Below are positions 35,577-45,027 of a DNA stretch of 64,000 nt, in pieces; positions within the stretch are counted from its first letter, which is position 1; the number at the start of each line of letters is the position of its first letter. The notes beneath the pieces are model-generated. The model worked only from the letters and a program-made list of their open reading frames with translations. It searched no databases and was not told the DNA's origin. Made by a program: the position numbers and the translations under genes. Source of the DNA: G963678255 sp963678255 (GTDB lineage: Bacteria > Cloacimonadota > Cloacimonadia > Cloacimonadales > WRIO01); assembly GCA_963678255.2 (NCBI GenBank), contig CAXXTW010000002.1, forward strand, positions 620,001 to 684,000, written 5' to 3'.

Positions 35577-38500
35577 TTATTCTTTATATTCAAAGAGGTT
35601 TTTTATATCCTGAATATTCATATTTTTAAGTAAGTGATTCCCACCCTCGATAACCGCTTCAAATAAATCTCTTTTACTTTGTTGGAGTAGAGAGATTTTT
35701 TCTTCAACAGTTCCTTTAGTAATAATCCTATAGATATTAACTTTCTTAGTCTGTCCAAGTCTGTAGGCACGGTCAACAGCCTGATTTTCGACCATAGGAT
35801 TCCACCAGGGATCAACAAGGATAACAGTATCTGCAGAAGTTAGATTGATGCCATATCCACCAGTTTTAAGACTAATGAGAAATGCTCTAATTTTTTCATT
35901 ATTATTAAAATGGTCAATAACTTTATGTCTGTCTTTTGTCAGTCCATCCATATATTCAAATGGGACAGATGATTTAATGAGAATTTCGCGAATAATTTTA
36001 AGCATTTCAATATATTGGCTGAATATCAGAATTTTTTTACCATTTTCAATAGCATCAGCAATAATTTCTTCAAGCAATTCGGTTTTTCCAGATAGAGTAA
36101 TATCGGGTTTTAATTCAGAATTAATCAGTTTTGGATGATCACAGATTTGTCTCAATCTAGTTAAACCAGCAAGCAGATGGATATAGTTAAAGCTTTGATT
36201 ATTAACCAATTCCATATCTTTTCTAACAGAGTCTATGACATTGACGTACATTTTTTCTTGTAAAGTAGTCATTTTGCAATATAAAACCTGTTCTTGTTTA
36301 TCAGGTAATTCAATAAGCACTTCCTGTTTTTTTCTTCTGAGAATAAAAGGACTAATATATTGTTGAACTTTAGATTCGATATTAGTAGTTAACGAGTTAG
36401 TCATTTCATTTTTAAATTTTCTGAGAGTAGGTAAATATCCTGGCATAAGAAAATCAAAAATAGACCAAAGTTCAACGACATTATTTTCAAGAGGAGTACC
36501 AGTTAGAGCTAATTTATGTCTAGAAACGAGTTTTTTAATCGCTTTTGAGCGTAGAGTATTAGGATTTTTAATATGTTGTGCTTCATCCAGAATCACATAA
36601 TCGAAGTTAATTTCTTTTAACTGATCTAAATCATTTTGTACGATGGCATAAGAGATCAGAATTAACTTTATTGATTTTAGTTTGAGCATTTCTAATCGAT
36701 CTTCCTTATTTCCTTCATAGATAATGTAAGAAAGTTGAGGGCAGAACTTTTCAATTTCGTTTGCCCAATTATAAAGTAGAGTCTTAGGACAAATAATCAT
36801 TGTTTTAGATTCATCTGGTAAAGAAGCGATTACAGACAAAGCCTGTAAAGTTTTCCCTAACCCCATATCATCAGCAAGGATTCCATTTAGATGGAATTTT
36901 TCAAGCATTTTTAGCCAATAAAATCCTGATTTTTGATAACTTCTCATAACAGGTTTAAGGTGATTTGATAATTCAGGGTTATAATCTAATTGTCTCTTCA
37001 AAAGACCGTTATACATTTGATTGATATAATTATCTCCATAGATTCTAATAGAGGGGTTTTGAGTTGTCATTTGATACAACCAAGGCAAATTGTAAATAGA
37101 ACTTTTATATTTTTTATGACCGTCTTTTTTACTCTTTTTGATGAGATTTTCAACTTCATCATACATTTCTGGATTACCAATATAAATTAGTTTTCCATCA
37201 GAAGTTTTGTAATATTTTTCTTTAGTTCTAAAAAATAACCTTAATTCATCCTGAGTCAGTTTAATATCCTCATGTTCGTAAACAATTTCATAACTAAACC
37301 AGTTAATATTCTCTTCACTGTTAATATTAAAAGCAGGTTTTAATTCAAATCTATAGATAAATTCTTTTTTCAAATCATCAGAAATATTAATAATCCAACC
37401 GGGATGATCATATTCGAAGAGAGCTTTTTTTAAATAATCTTTATCATTTTCAGTTTCAAGAATAACATACGATTCTTTAACAAATTGATCATAATTAATA
37501 ACTTTGATGTTTTGACAAAACTTTTGAACGTCCAATTTGCTGGAATAAGGCACATAAAACCAATAATTAGTATTTTTAATGGTATATTGTATCAGTTCAG
37601 TATTAAAACTTAACACATTTAAAGGCAAAAAAACATCTTTATCAAAGCATAAATCGGCATGAATAATAATAGTTTCCTTTTCTTTTGTTAAAGAAAGATG
37701 AATAACTGGAGGTTTATCATAATAGGAAGGAATGTCCACGCCATGCGGTAAATCGACATAAGATCCAATAAGCGACATTTGACGCGAGAAAACGGTAGCG
37801 ATATAAACAAGATCACTTCTTTTAAAAAGATATCCTTGTTTAAAAATCTCATATTGTAATTCTACAGAAATGGGTAAATCGATATAATACAATAAAAAAT
37901 CTTTAAAGAAATGAGATCTATTACCAGGGAAAAACGCTTGGATACCTTCAGTAATACTGGGTTTTAGGATAAAATTATAAGCATCCACCATATCAATTTG
38001 AAAGTTAATCGAAGATTTTGTAGAAGCAATTTGGAGTTTTTCTCCAGTTTCTTCAATAAATATACTATTTTGTAAAGGAATCAAATAAGAAGTAAGGGTA
38101 TTAAATTCTTTTTTATAAAGAGAGAAAAAATTACCTTTTCTAGAGACAGCACATTTTAAATGATTCACTTTTTTTATGAGATTGATTTCATCTTCAGAGA
38201 ATAGATTAATAGATTTTTCAATCATTTCAATGGTTTCAATGTCCAAATCATCTAGAATTTTATTTTCTAATCTTTGACTAATTAAGAAAATATCGAAGGG
38301 CTCGTAATTTTTAAAGAAAACCTTAAATTTATCAGTGGATTGATCAAAGAGATCCTGAATAATAATTTTAGTATTGAGTTTAATTTTTTGCCAATATTCA
38401 TTATAATTGCTAAAAGAAGCTTGATAAGTAACAACAAAATCTTTTGTTAACAACTCAGTTGATAAATTAGAATAAGCATAATTTAGGACAGATAAGAAAT

Positions 38501-38756
38501 GTTTGCACATATTATCAGAGCAGAGAGAGCAGGATTGATCTTCGATTTTTCTAGTAGCGGTATTATATTTTAATTTTATATTAACAGTATTTAAAGGGTT
38601 ATAAACCGGTTTGATAGAGAACAAAAATTTATATTTTCCTGTTTCATCTTTAGATATTTCATAAGTAATATCTTTTTGAGAGTAAACTTCAACTTGTTCT
38701 TTAAAATACCAAGTATTGGAGTGCTCATGATAGTCACTCCCAAACAACCTTGCCAT
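35577..38756 (-). CDS. SNF2-family helicase with SWIM zinc finger
   Basis: 1059 residues. An N-terminal SWIM-like zinc finger (SCSLCSDNMCKHF, about 77-89) is followed by a long less-conserved region (about 100-600), then the SNF2 ATPase: Walker A DDMGLGKT (about 626-633), DEAQ box LDEAQH (about 722) and LTGTPLENN. The C-terminal helicase lobe has FSQYIEM, SLKTGGYGINLTSAD and QAVDRAYRLGQTKKVNIYRI. This architecture is the common bacterial HepA-like SWIM-SNF2 protein, thought to remodel protein-DNA or RNA-polymerase complexes. It has no adjacent restriction or defence genes. Confidence 0.88.
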   Translation of the reverse strand: MARLFGSDYHEHSNTWYFKEQVEVYSQKDITYEISKDETGKYKFLFSIKPVYNPLNTVNIKLKYNTATRKIEDQSCSLCSDNMCKHFLSVLNYAYSNLSTELLTKDFVVTYQASFSNYNEYWQKIKLNTKIIIQDLFDQSTDKFKVFFKNYEPFDIFLISQRLENKILDDLDIETIEMIEKSINLFSEDEINLIKKVNHLKCAVSRKGNFFSLYKKEFNTLTSYLIPLQNSIFIEETGEKLQIASTKSSINFQIDMVDAYNFILKPSITEGIQAFFPGNRSHFFKDFLLYYIDLPISVELQYEIFKQGYLFKRSDLVYIATVFSRQMSLIGSYVDLPHGVDIPSYYDKPPVIHLSLTKEKETIIIHADLCFDKDVFLPLNVLSFNTELIQYTIKNTNYWFYVPYSSKLDVQKFCQNIKVINYDQFVKESYVILETENDKDYLKKALFEYDHPGWIINISDDLKKEFIYRFELKPAFNINSEENINWFSYEIVYEHEDIKLTQDELRLFFRTKEKYYKTSDGKLIYIGNPEMYDEVENLIKKSKKDGHKKYKSSIYNLPWLYQMTTQNPSIRIYGDNYINQMYNGLLKRQLDYNPELSNHLKPVMRSYQKSGFYWLKMLEKFHLNGILADDMGLGKTLQALSVIASLPDESKTMIICPKTLLYNWANEIEKFCPQLSYIIYEGNKEDRLEMLKLKSIKLILISYAIVQNDLDQLKEINFDYVILDEAQHIKNPNTLRSKAIKKLVSRHKLALTGTPLENNVVELWSIFDFLMPGYLPTLRKFKNEMTNSLTTNIESKVQQYISPFILRRKKQEVLIELPDKQEQVLYCKMTTLQEKMYVNVIDSVRKDMELVNNQSFNYIHLLAGLTRLRQICDHPKLINSELKPDITLSGKTELLEEIIADAIENGKKILIFSQYIEMLKIIREILIKSSVPFEYMDGLTKDRHKVIDHFNNNEKIRAFLISLKTGGYGINLTSADTVILVDPWWNPMVENQAVDRAYRLGQTKKVNIYRIITKGTVEEKISLLQQSKRDLFEAVIEGGNHLLKNMNIQDIKNLFEYKE

Positions 38757-39035
38757 AAATATACTCCTACTAAATTAATCTGACAATAATAGATCAAGAG
38801 TGTTTTAAGGCAAGTTAATTCTTTACCTAGTAAACGTTTTTGAGTATTGTATTTTATAAAGTAATGTAATAAATTGATTTATGAGAGAATAAAGAGTAGG
38901 ATTTTTAAATTAAATTAATCTAAAAATATATAACAAGAATACAAGAAACAGAACAATTTAGAAATCATTCTTAGGCAAAAATTATATTTTTTTAAAAACA
39001 GGGATTTTTATCTTTACAAAAGTAGAATAATGAAC

Positions 39036-39053
39036 TATTAGTAAATACTAATA
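39036..39053. promoter_or_regulatory. Candidate operator upstream of hydA
   Basis: Perfect inverted repeat TATTAGTA-AA-TACTAATA, 58 bp upstream of the proposed -35. Length and symmetry suit a dimeric regulator. It does not match Rex or Fur consensus sequences as I know them. Confidence 0.4.
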
Positions 39054-39110
39054 ATATAGAGTGGGGAAAAGAGAGAGTAACTAATCACAAAAATAAAAAA
39101 AAAATAAATT

Positions 39111-39138
39111 TTGAATCAAGCAAAATGAGATATATTAT
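39111..39138 (+). promoter_or_regulatory. Probable hydA promoter
   Basis: TTGAAT (39111-39116), 16-nt spacer, TATTAT (39133-39138), 35 bp before ATG 39173. Confidence 0.45.
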
Positions 39139-39172
39139 GAAAATAGAAACAAAATAAAGAATGGGAGAGTAT

Positions 39173-40918
39173 ATGGTAACAGTTTATGTGAATAATGTGG
39201 CAGTAGAAGTTCACCATGAGACAAAGATTTTACATGCTTGTACAAAAGCTGGATATTTTGTTCCAACTTTATGTTATCATCAGGATTTAGAGCCCACCTC
39301 TGGATGTGGAATCTGTATGGTAGAAGCCAATGGAAGAATAGTTAGAGCGTGTTCAACGCCAGTTGAACCAAATATGAAGATAATAACAGATACAAAAAAG
39401 TTAATGGATTTAAGAAGAAATGCATTAAAGATCATTTTATTAAGTCATCCCAATAATTGTCCAGAATGTGTGAAGAATGGTCGTTGTGAACTACAAAAGT
39501 TATCACAACAGTTAGGAATCACAGATTTGGGAATAAAACCAATATTAAAACCAAATTGTGAGAAAGACACATCTTCCCCATCGATAACATTAGATCCTCA
39601 GTATTGCATACAGTGTGGGCGTTGTATAATAGTATGTAATGAGATCCAAGCCGTTCACGCGCTAGATTATTCAAATCGAGGATTCTTTACAAAAGTGGGA
39701 CCGAGTTTTAATCGTACATTGGAAAATTCAGAATGTGTTAAATGTGGTCAATGTTCAGCTCATTGTCCAGTAGCTGCCATTTATGAAGCAGATGATTCAG
39801 AAGCAGTATGGGAGGCATTGGACAATCCAGATAAGATATGTGTAGTTCAGGAAGCGCCTGCAGTTCGAGTGGCATTAGGCGAAGAATTTGGAATGCCAGT
39901 AGGCACAAATGTAGTTGGGAAAATGTACACAGCCTTACGCAGATTAGGATTTAAGTATATCTTTGACACCAATTTTGGGGCAGACTTAACAATTTTAGAG
40001 GAAGCAACCGAATTAGCGACAATATTGACAGAAAAGCCTGAAGAATTACCATTAATTACTTCATGTTGTCCATCTTGGGTAGATTACTTGGAAAAATTCT
40101 ATGCTGATTTAATACCCCATTTTTCAACAGCAAAATCACCTCATCAGATGGTAGGAACAATGGTAAAAACATACTGGGCGAAGAAGATGGGTGTATCACC
40201 AGACAAAATATTCTTAGTTTCAGTCATGCCATGTACAGCGAAGAAGTATGAAATTGAGCGAATGGAAGACATGTACGCATCAGGTTATAAAGATGTTGAT
40301 GTGACAATAACCACAAGAGAATTAGCTAAGATGATCAAAATGCGTGGGATCAATTTTGTAGATTTACCCGAAGGTATAGCTGATGATCCTATGGGAGAAT
40401 ATTCAGGAGCAGGGACAATATTTGGAGCATCAGGTGGAGTGATGGAAGCAGCTTTACGTACGGGGTATTATCTAGTAACAGGTGAAGATATTCCAGATCC
40501 AAACATCGAATTTGTTCGTGGTCATAAAGGTATCAAAGTGGGAGAAATAACAATAGCAGGCAAAGTATTAAAGATTGCTGTTGCTTCAGGTTTATCTAAT
40601 GTCTCATACATTTTAGATCAAATCAGGGAAGACAAAAAAGCAGGCAGAGAAGTCACTTATCATTTTATAGAAGTGATGGCATGTAGAGGTGGATGTGTAG
40701 GTGGAGGTGGTCAACCATATGGTGCAACCAATAAAATTCGTTATGAGAGATCATTAGGACTTTATAAAGAAGACAAGAACCTAAAACTTCGACATTCTCA
40801 TCATAATCCCTCAATAAAAAAGATTTATGATGAATTTTTAGAAAAACCAAATTCACATAAAGCGCACAAATACTTACATACAAGCTATATAGCTCGTCCA
40901 GTAATGAGAAGCAAATAA
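39173..40918 (+). CDS. hydA: [FeFe] hydrogenase catalytic subunit
   Basis: 581 residues from ATG 39173, preceded by GGGAGAG; ATG 39161 would place this purine tract inside the gene, so the later start is preferred. Domains in order: plant-type 2Fe-2S (about 1-75), His-Cys 4Fe-4S (HPNNCPECVKNGRC, about 91-104), two 4Fe-4S sites (CIQCGRCIIVC and CVKCGQCSAHC) and the H-cluster domain with L1 TSCCPSW (about 295), L2 MPCTAKKYE (about 351) and L3 MACRGGCVGGGGQP (about 501). This is the M3 arrangement of group A hydrogenases that reduce protons with ferredoxin and/or NADH. It lacks the extra C-terminal 2Fe-2S domain of some bifurcating HydA, and no HydB/HydC gene is adjacent, so the electron donor is uncertain. 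It ends at a strong terminator and is monocistronic. Confidence 0.93.
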   Translation: MVTVYVNNVAVEVHHETKILHACTKAGYFVPTLCYHQDLEPTSGCGICMVEANGRIVRACSTPVEPNMKIITDTKKLMDLRRNALKIILLSHPNNCPECVKNGRCELQKLSQQLGITDLGIKPILKPNCEKDTSSPSITLDPQYCIQCGRCIIVCNEIQAVHALDYSNRGFFTKVGPSFNRTLENSECVKCGQCSAHCPVAAIYEADDSEAVWEALDNPDKICVVQEAPAVRVALGEEFGMPVGTNVVGKMYTALRRLGFKYIFDTNFGADLTILEEATELATILTEKPEELPLITSCCPSWVDYLEKFYADLIPHFSTAKSPHQMVGTMVKTYWAKKMGVSPDKIFLVSVMPCTAKKYEIERMEDMYASGYKDVDVTITTRELAKMIKMRGINFVDLPEGIADDPMGEYSGAGTIFGASGGVMEAALRTGYYLVTGEDIPDPNIEFVRGHKGIKVGEITIAGKVLKIAVASGLSNVSYILDQIREDKKAGREVTYHFIEVMACRGGCVGGGGQPYGATNKIRYERSLGLYKEDKNLKLRHSHHNPSIKKIYDEFLEKPNSHKAHKYLHTSYIARPVMRSK

Positions 40919-40931
40919 GAAATAAACCATA

Positions 40932-40967
40932 AACAGTGGAGCTTGATTAGTTCCACTGTTTTTTTTT
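40932..40967 (+). terminator. Rho-independent terminator after hydA
   Basis: Nine-bp stem AACAGTGGA / TCCACTGTT with an 11-nt loop, followed by a run of T. It confirms that hydA is the last gene of its transcript. The mobile element region begins 5 bp further on. Confidence 0.9.
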
Positions 40968-41287
40968 GATAAGAGACTGTTCACTTCCATAAGCGATGTA
41001 TAGCGGATAATCAGAAAAATCAACAACAAAAAGTGAACATAGTCTTTATAATTATACCTATTTCTAAAATTGACATAAATTAGATAAGATAATGGTATCG
41101 CTGACGCACTACAGATAATGGCAAATCGGAGATTTGCAGATAAAAGCTCATATCAGGCTGTTGCCTGTTTGGTAAAAATGAAACACCTTGTTTTGAGATT
41201 GTCCTTTTCAAAAATGATAACTGTTTGAGAAGATAATGGTAGTGCTGACGCACTACAGATAATAGCAAATCGGGGATTTGCAGATAA

Positions 41288-42523
41288 AAGCTCATATCAG
41301 GCTGTTGCCTGTTTGGTAAAAATGAAACACCTTGTTTTGAGATTGTCCTTTTAAAAAATTGACATCTATTGGAGAAGATATGGATATTTCTTTGAGATAG
41401 TATTGTTCATTTCTTTTGTCTTGATACCTGGATATTTAATATATTTTATGGATTAATTAATTAAAATAGACAAATACACAAGGTGTTTCATAGGAGCTCA
41501 TATCAGGCTGTTGCCTGTTTGGTAAAAATGAAACACCTTGTTTTGAGATTGTCCTTTTAAAAAATTGACATCTATTGGAGAAGATATGGATATTTCTTTG
41601 AGATAGTAGTGTTCATTTCTTTTGTCTTGATACTTGGATATTTAATATATTTTATGGATTAATTAATTAAAATAGACAAATACACAAGATGTTTCATAGG
41701 AGCTCATATCAGGCTGTTGCCTGTTTGGTAAAAATGAAACACCTTGTTTTGAGATTGTCCTTTTAAAAAATTGACATCTATTGGAGAAGATATGGATATT
41801 TCTTTGAGATAGTATTGTTCATTTCTTTTGTCTTGATACCTGGATATTTAATATATTTTATGGATTAATTAATTAAAATAGACAAATACACAAGGTGTTT
41901 CATAGGAGCTCATATCAGGCTGTCGCCTGTTTGGTAAAAATGAAACACCTTGTTTTGAGATTGTCCTTTTAAAAAATTGACATCTATTGGAGAAGATATG
42001 GATATTTCTTTGAGATAGTATTGTTCATTTCTTTTGTCTTGATACCTGGATATTTAATATATTTTATGGATTAATTAATTAAAATAGACAAATACACAAG
42101 GTGTTTCATAGGAGCTCATATCAGGCTGTTGCCTGTTTGGTAAAAATGAAACACCTTGTTTTGAGATTGTCCTTTTCAAAAATTGACATCTATTGGAGAA
42201 GATATGGATATTTCTTTGAGATAGTATTGTTCATTTCTTTTGTCTTGATACCTGGATATTTAATATATTTTATGGATTAATTAATTAAAATAGACAAATA
42301 CACAAGGTGTTTCATAGGAGCTCATATCAGGCTGTTGCCTGTTTGGTAAAAATGAAACACCTTGTTTTGAGATTGTCCTTTTAAAAAATTGACATCTATT
42401 GGAGAAGATATGGATATTTCTTTGAGATAGTATTGTTCATTACTTTTGTCTTGATACCTGGATATTTAATATATTTTATGGATTAATTAATTAAAATAGA
42501 CAAATACACAAGGTGTTTCATAG
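41288..42523. repeat. Six tandem copies of a 206-bp unit
   Basis: Units start at 41288, 41494, 41700, 41906, 42112 and 42318; the period is exactly 206 bp throughout. They differ by only a few substitutions (for example GCTGTCGCC in unit 4, ACAAGATGT in unit 2). Each unit contains a 170-bp core bounded by 14-bp perfect inverted repeats (ATGAAACACCTTGT / ACAAGGTGTTTCAT) and a 36-bp spacer with the CAGGC-4-GCCTG hairpin. A truncated unit precedes the array at about 41143-41210. No coding frame spans the units convincingly. Confidence 0.95.
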
Positions 42524-43188
42524 GAGATAAGAGATAATCATCATCGTTGAAGGATATCTTTAGGATGGCATATGTTGAATAAAGTCTTTTCATTTCTTTG
42601 AGATAGTATTGTTCATTTCTTTTGTCTTGATACAAAATAAACGAAGCAAATTGTGCCAAGCAGAACAAACTTTAATTTGTTCGAAAGCTGTAAAAGACAT
42701 GAGGAATCGATGGCTCCTCGGGAAGGGCTTACAGGAGTACTTCTCAAACCACCTAGTGCTGCATTGATAAAGAGTCTTTGTAGTGAGCGACTAAGGAAAA
42801 GGCATAAATAGATATGTCAGGTAGGTATTAAAGAGATGAACGCAAGTGAACTGTTGATGAGGTATCGAAAGTTTTTAGATTTCGTCAAAACCATATTTCT
42901 TTGCTTAGTATGGGATAAGTACAGCGGAAACCTGTTTATTGGCTGTACGGCGAACGGTATACAGACAGCATGACTTTAATACAGGGTTTTTTATGGAACT
43001 TGGGAACCGGGTATTCAATGTTAAGAGAAAAGGTACAAGTGCAAAGAACACAAGACCGAAATATCGAGGGGAATATTCGGGGCGGATCAGCTCGTAGTAG
43101 TGAAGAATCTTCTGTAATGGAAGAGGAGCGAAGGGGCTGAATCATTCAGTATTACAAACAGAGTCAACCTTAGAAAGGGAGGAGCAAA

Positions 43189-44418
43189 ATGAGTAATGCA
43201 AAGCCGTTTTGTATATCAAAACAAATAGTTTACGATGCTTTTCTTTGTGTGAAGAGAAACAAAGGCAGTTATGGTGTTGATGGAATATCAATAGCGAAAT
43301 ATGAAGAGAATTTGAAAAATAATCTCTACAAACTATGGAACAGAATGTCATCCGGGTGCTATTTTCCAATGCCGGTTAAACGGGTAGAAATACCAAAAGG
43401 AGATGGGAAAATGCGTCCTCTGGGAATTCCGGCAGTGAGTGACCGAATAGCTCAGACAGTCGTAAAGCTTTTAATAGAGCCAAGACTTGAAGAAATATTT
43501 AGTAATAACTCATATGGATATCGTCCTGGTCGAAGTGCAATAGATGCAGTGCGAAAAGCAAGAGAGAGATGTTTTAAGTATCATTTTGTGGTAGATCTTG
43601 ATATCAAAGGATTCTTTGACAACATTGATCATGAGTTGTTGATGAAAGCAGTCAAAATGCATGTGAAAGAGGAATGGATTCTTCTTTATATCACGAGGTG
43701 GTTAAAAGCTCCGGTAGAAATGCCAGATGGTCTATGTATATCAAATGACCGAGGAACCCCTCAAGGTGGTGTCATCAGTCCAATATTGGCGAATCTATTT
43801 CTTCATTATACGATGGATGTATGGCTTGAAAAGAAATTTCCACAAGTTCCCTTTGAAAGATATGCGGATGATGCAATATTACATTTCAACTCAGAAAATC
43901 ATGCCAGGAAAGTATTGGATCTTTTGAAGAGAAGATTTGCAGACTGTAAATTGGAACTCAATGAGAACAAAACTAAACTTGTGTTCTGTAAGGATGCGAA
44001 AAGAAAACTTGATTTTGATGAGGTTTGTTTTACTTTTTTAGGTTATGAATTCAAGCCAAGAAAGTGTTTGCTAGGAGAGAAAATAACATGTGTATTTCTA
44101 CCAGCAATGGGAAAAAAAGCAAAGAAAAAGTTTGTTGAGAAATTGAATGAACTTAATATTCAAAATAAAAGCTTCACTAGTATCTTTGAATTGGCTAAAC
44201 TATTAAATCCCATTATAAGAGGAACAATAAACTATTTTGGGGTATTTTGCAAGTCAGAAATGAACGAAATACTCAATTTAGTAAACCTCAAACTTAAAAG
44301 ATGGGCGTTGAAGAAATACAAAAAGAGAGGAATAGTGAAATGGTTGCAACGATTATATTTAACTCAAAGAGACTTATTTGTTCATTGGAAGAGTTGTAAA
44401 CCTACCTATTTTTGGTAA
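43189..44418 (+). CDS. ltrA: Group II intron reverse transcriptase/maturase
   Basis: A 409-residue RT: GSYGVDGISIAKYEENL (RT0/1), SYGYRPGRSAIDAV (RT2), DLDIKGFFDNIDHELL (RT3), GTPQGGVISPILANLFLHY (RT4), catalytic YADD (about 225-228), and a maturase X region with GTINYFG. There is no C-terminal HNH endonuclease domain; such introns usually depend on replication forks or terminator stems for integration. The Shine-Dalgarno GGGAGGAG precedes ATG 43189. The frame is intact, so the intron may be active. Confidence 0.92.
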   Translation: MSNAKPFCISKQIVYDAFLCVKRNKGSYGVDGISIAKYEENLKNNLYKLWNRMSSGCYFPMPVKRVEIPKGDGKMRPLGIPAVSDRIAQTVVKLLIEPRLEEIFSNNSYGYRPGRSAIDAVRKARERCFKYHFVVDLDIKGFFDNIDHELLMKAVKMHVKEEWILLYITRWLKAPVEMPDGLCISNDRGTPQGGVISPILANLFLHYTMDVWLEKKFPQVPFERYADDAILHFNSENHARKVLDLLKRRFADCKLELNENKTKLVFCKDAKRKLDFDEVCFTFLGYEFKPRKCLLGEKITCVFLPAMGKKAKKKFVEKLNELNIQNKSFTSIFELAKLLNPIIRGTINYFGVFCKSEMNEILNLVNLKLKRWALKKYKKRGIVKWLQRLYLTQRDLFVHWKSCKPTYFW

Positions 44419-44432
44419 AGGCTGAATGATAA

Positions 44433-44466
44433 GAGCCGTATGAAGTGAGAGCTTCACGTACGGTTC
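44433..44466 (+). ncRNA. Group II intron domain V
   Basis: A hairpin beginning GAGCCGTATGAAG and closing with TACGGTTC, the canonical 34-nt domain V with a tetraloop-type cap. It lies 15 bp after the maturase stop. Confidence 0.9.
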
Positions 44467-45027
44467 TGTGAGAGGTTTAGGGTGAAACTCCCTTTACCTA
44501 CTCGGCGAAAAAATCAAGCTCGGAAAACCCCTATCGGGGATCTTGATTTTCATCTCTTTTCATTGAAATATAAATATCTGTATTTTTCTGATGGTATGCC
44601 ATTTAATCTCCAGTCACTCTCAGGGGCTCCGCCATAAACTCGCTCTTCGAGCTCAAACATATGGCTATTCGCACCCCTTCGAGTTTCTTTGTGACTTAAT
44701 GTCATTTTTTCAGGGCATTGTCTCATTGATACCTGGATATTTAATATATTTTATGGATTGATTAATTAATTAAAATAGACAAATACTCAAGATGTTTCAT
44801 AGGAGCTCATATCAGGTTGTTGGCTGTTTGGTAAAGATGAAAGCATATAGGTTTTCTTTTCTAGCCAATAAGACCGAGAGAGGCTTAATGAGAGTCAATA
44901 TATTTTGGACAGTCTCTATTGAAAAGAGACTGTGCACCTTTTAATTTAACTAATTTCTTACTTATCTGTACAATACTATTTTGATATTTAAAAAAACTGG
45001 TCGAGTATCATCGTTTTTTCCTAAAAC

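Larger units (their letters stand above)
38757..39172. other. Intergenic control region between SNF2 helicase and hydA
   Basis: A 416-bp AT-rich divergent region. It contains a perfect 18-bp inverted repeat at 39036-39053 (TATTAGTA-2-TACTAATA), a probable hydA promoter at 39111-39138 (TTGAAT, 16 nt, TATTAT), and the hydA Shine-Dalgarno GGGAGAG. No small ORF or RNA structure was recognised. Confidence 0.5.
42653..44506 (+). mobile_element. Group II intron (about 1.85 kb)
   Basis: It contains an intron-type reverse transcriptase, a domain V at 44433-44466 and a domain VI-like hairpin ending near CCTACTCG (about 44500). The 5' end is placed at GTGCC (42653) because the flanking repeat module continues from about 42652 to about 44507 when compared with the uninterrupted copy near 16890. 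Domain I-like conserved strings (GATGAACGCAAGTGAA, GTCAAAACC) lie at 42835-42890. Both boundaries are approximate. Confidence 0.7.
40973..44916. mobile_element. Large composite repeat element with GAGACTGT / ACAGTCTC termini
   Basis: The left terminus is GAGACTGT (40973-40980) and the right terminus ACAGTCTC (44909-44916). Module order matches the 622-bp element at 16716-17337: a subterminal inverted pair (TTCACTT...AAGTGAA, 40981-41037), the AAGCGATG block, hairpin cassettes (41092-41290), the TTTCTTTGA block, AACCCCTATCGGGG (44527-), the CTGCCATTTAATC block (44588-44727) and ATATTTTGGACAGTCTC. Inserted in or expanded within it are the six-unit 206-bp array and a group II intron; a degenerate piece of the array unit recurs at 44728-44850. 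The flanks do not show a clean target duplication. The unity of the element is inferred from colinearity. Confidence 0.5.

Noticed and set aside
39161..39172. Upstream ATG for hydA
   Set aside because: The GGGAGAG tract is correctly spaced for ATG 39173 and would be internal if 39161 were used; the 2Fe-2S domain begins right after 39173.
41080..41295. 71-codon minus-strand ORF in the repeat region
   Set aside because: Its internally repeated protein sequence is a product of the duplicated hairpin and unit sequence; it has no ribosome site or family match.
41288..42523. Tandem array as a CRISPR array
   Set aside because: The 206-bp units are nearly identical over their full length with no variable spacers, and no cas genes are present.
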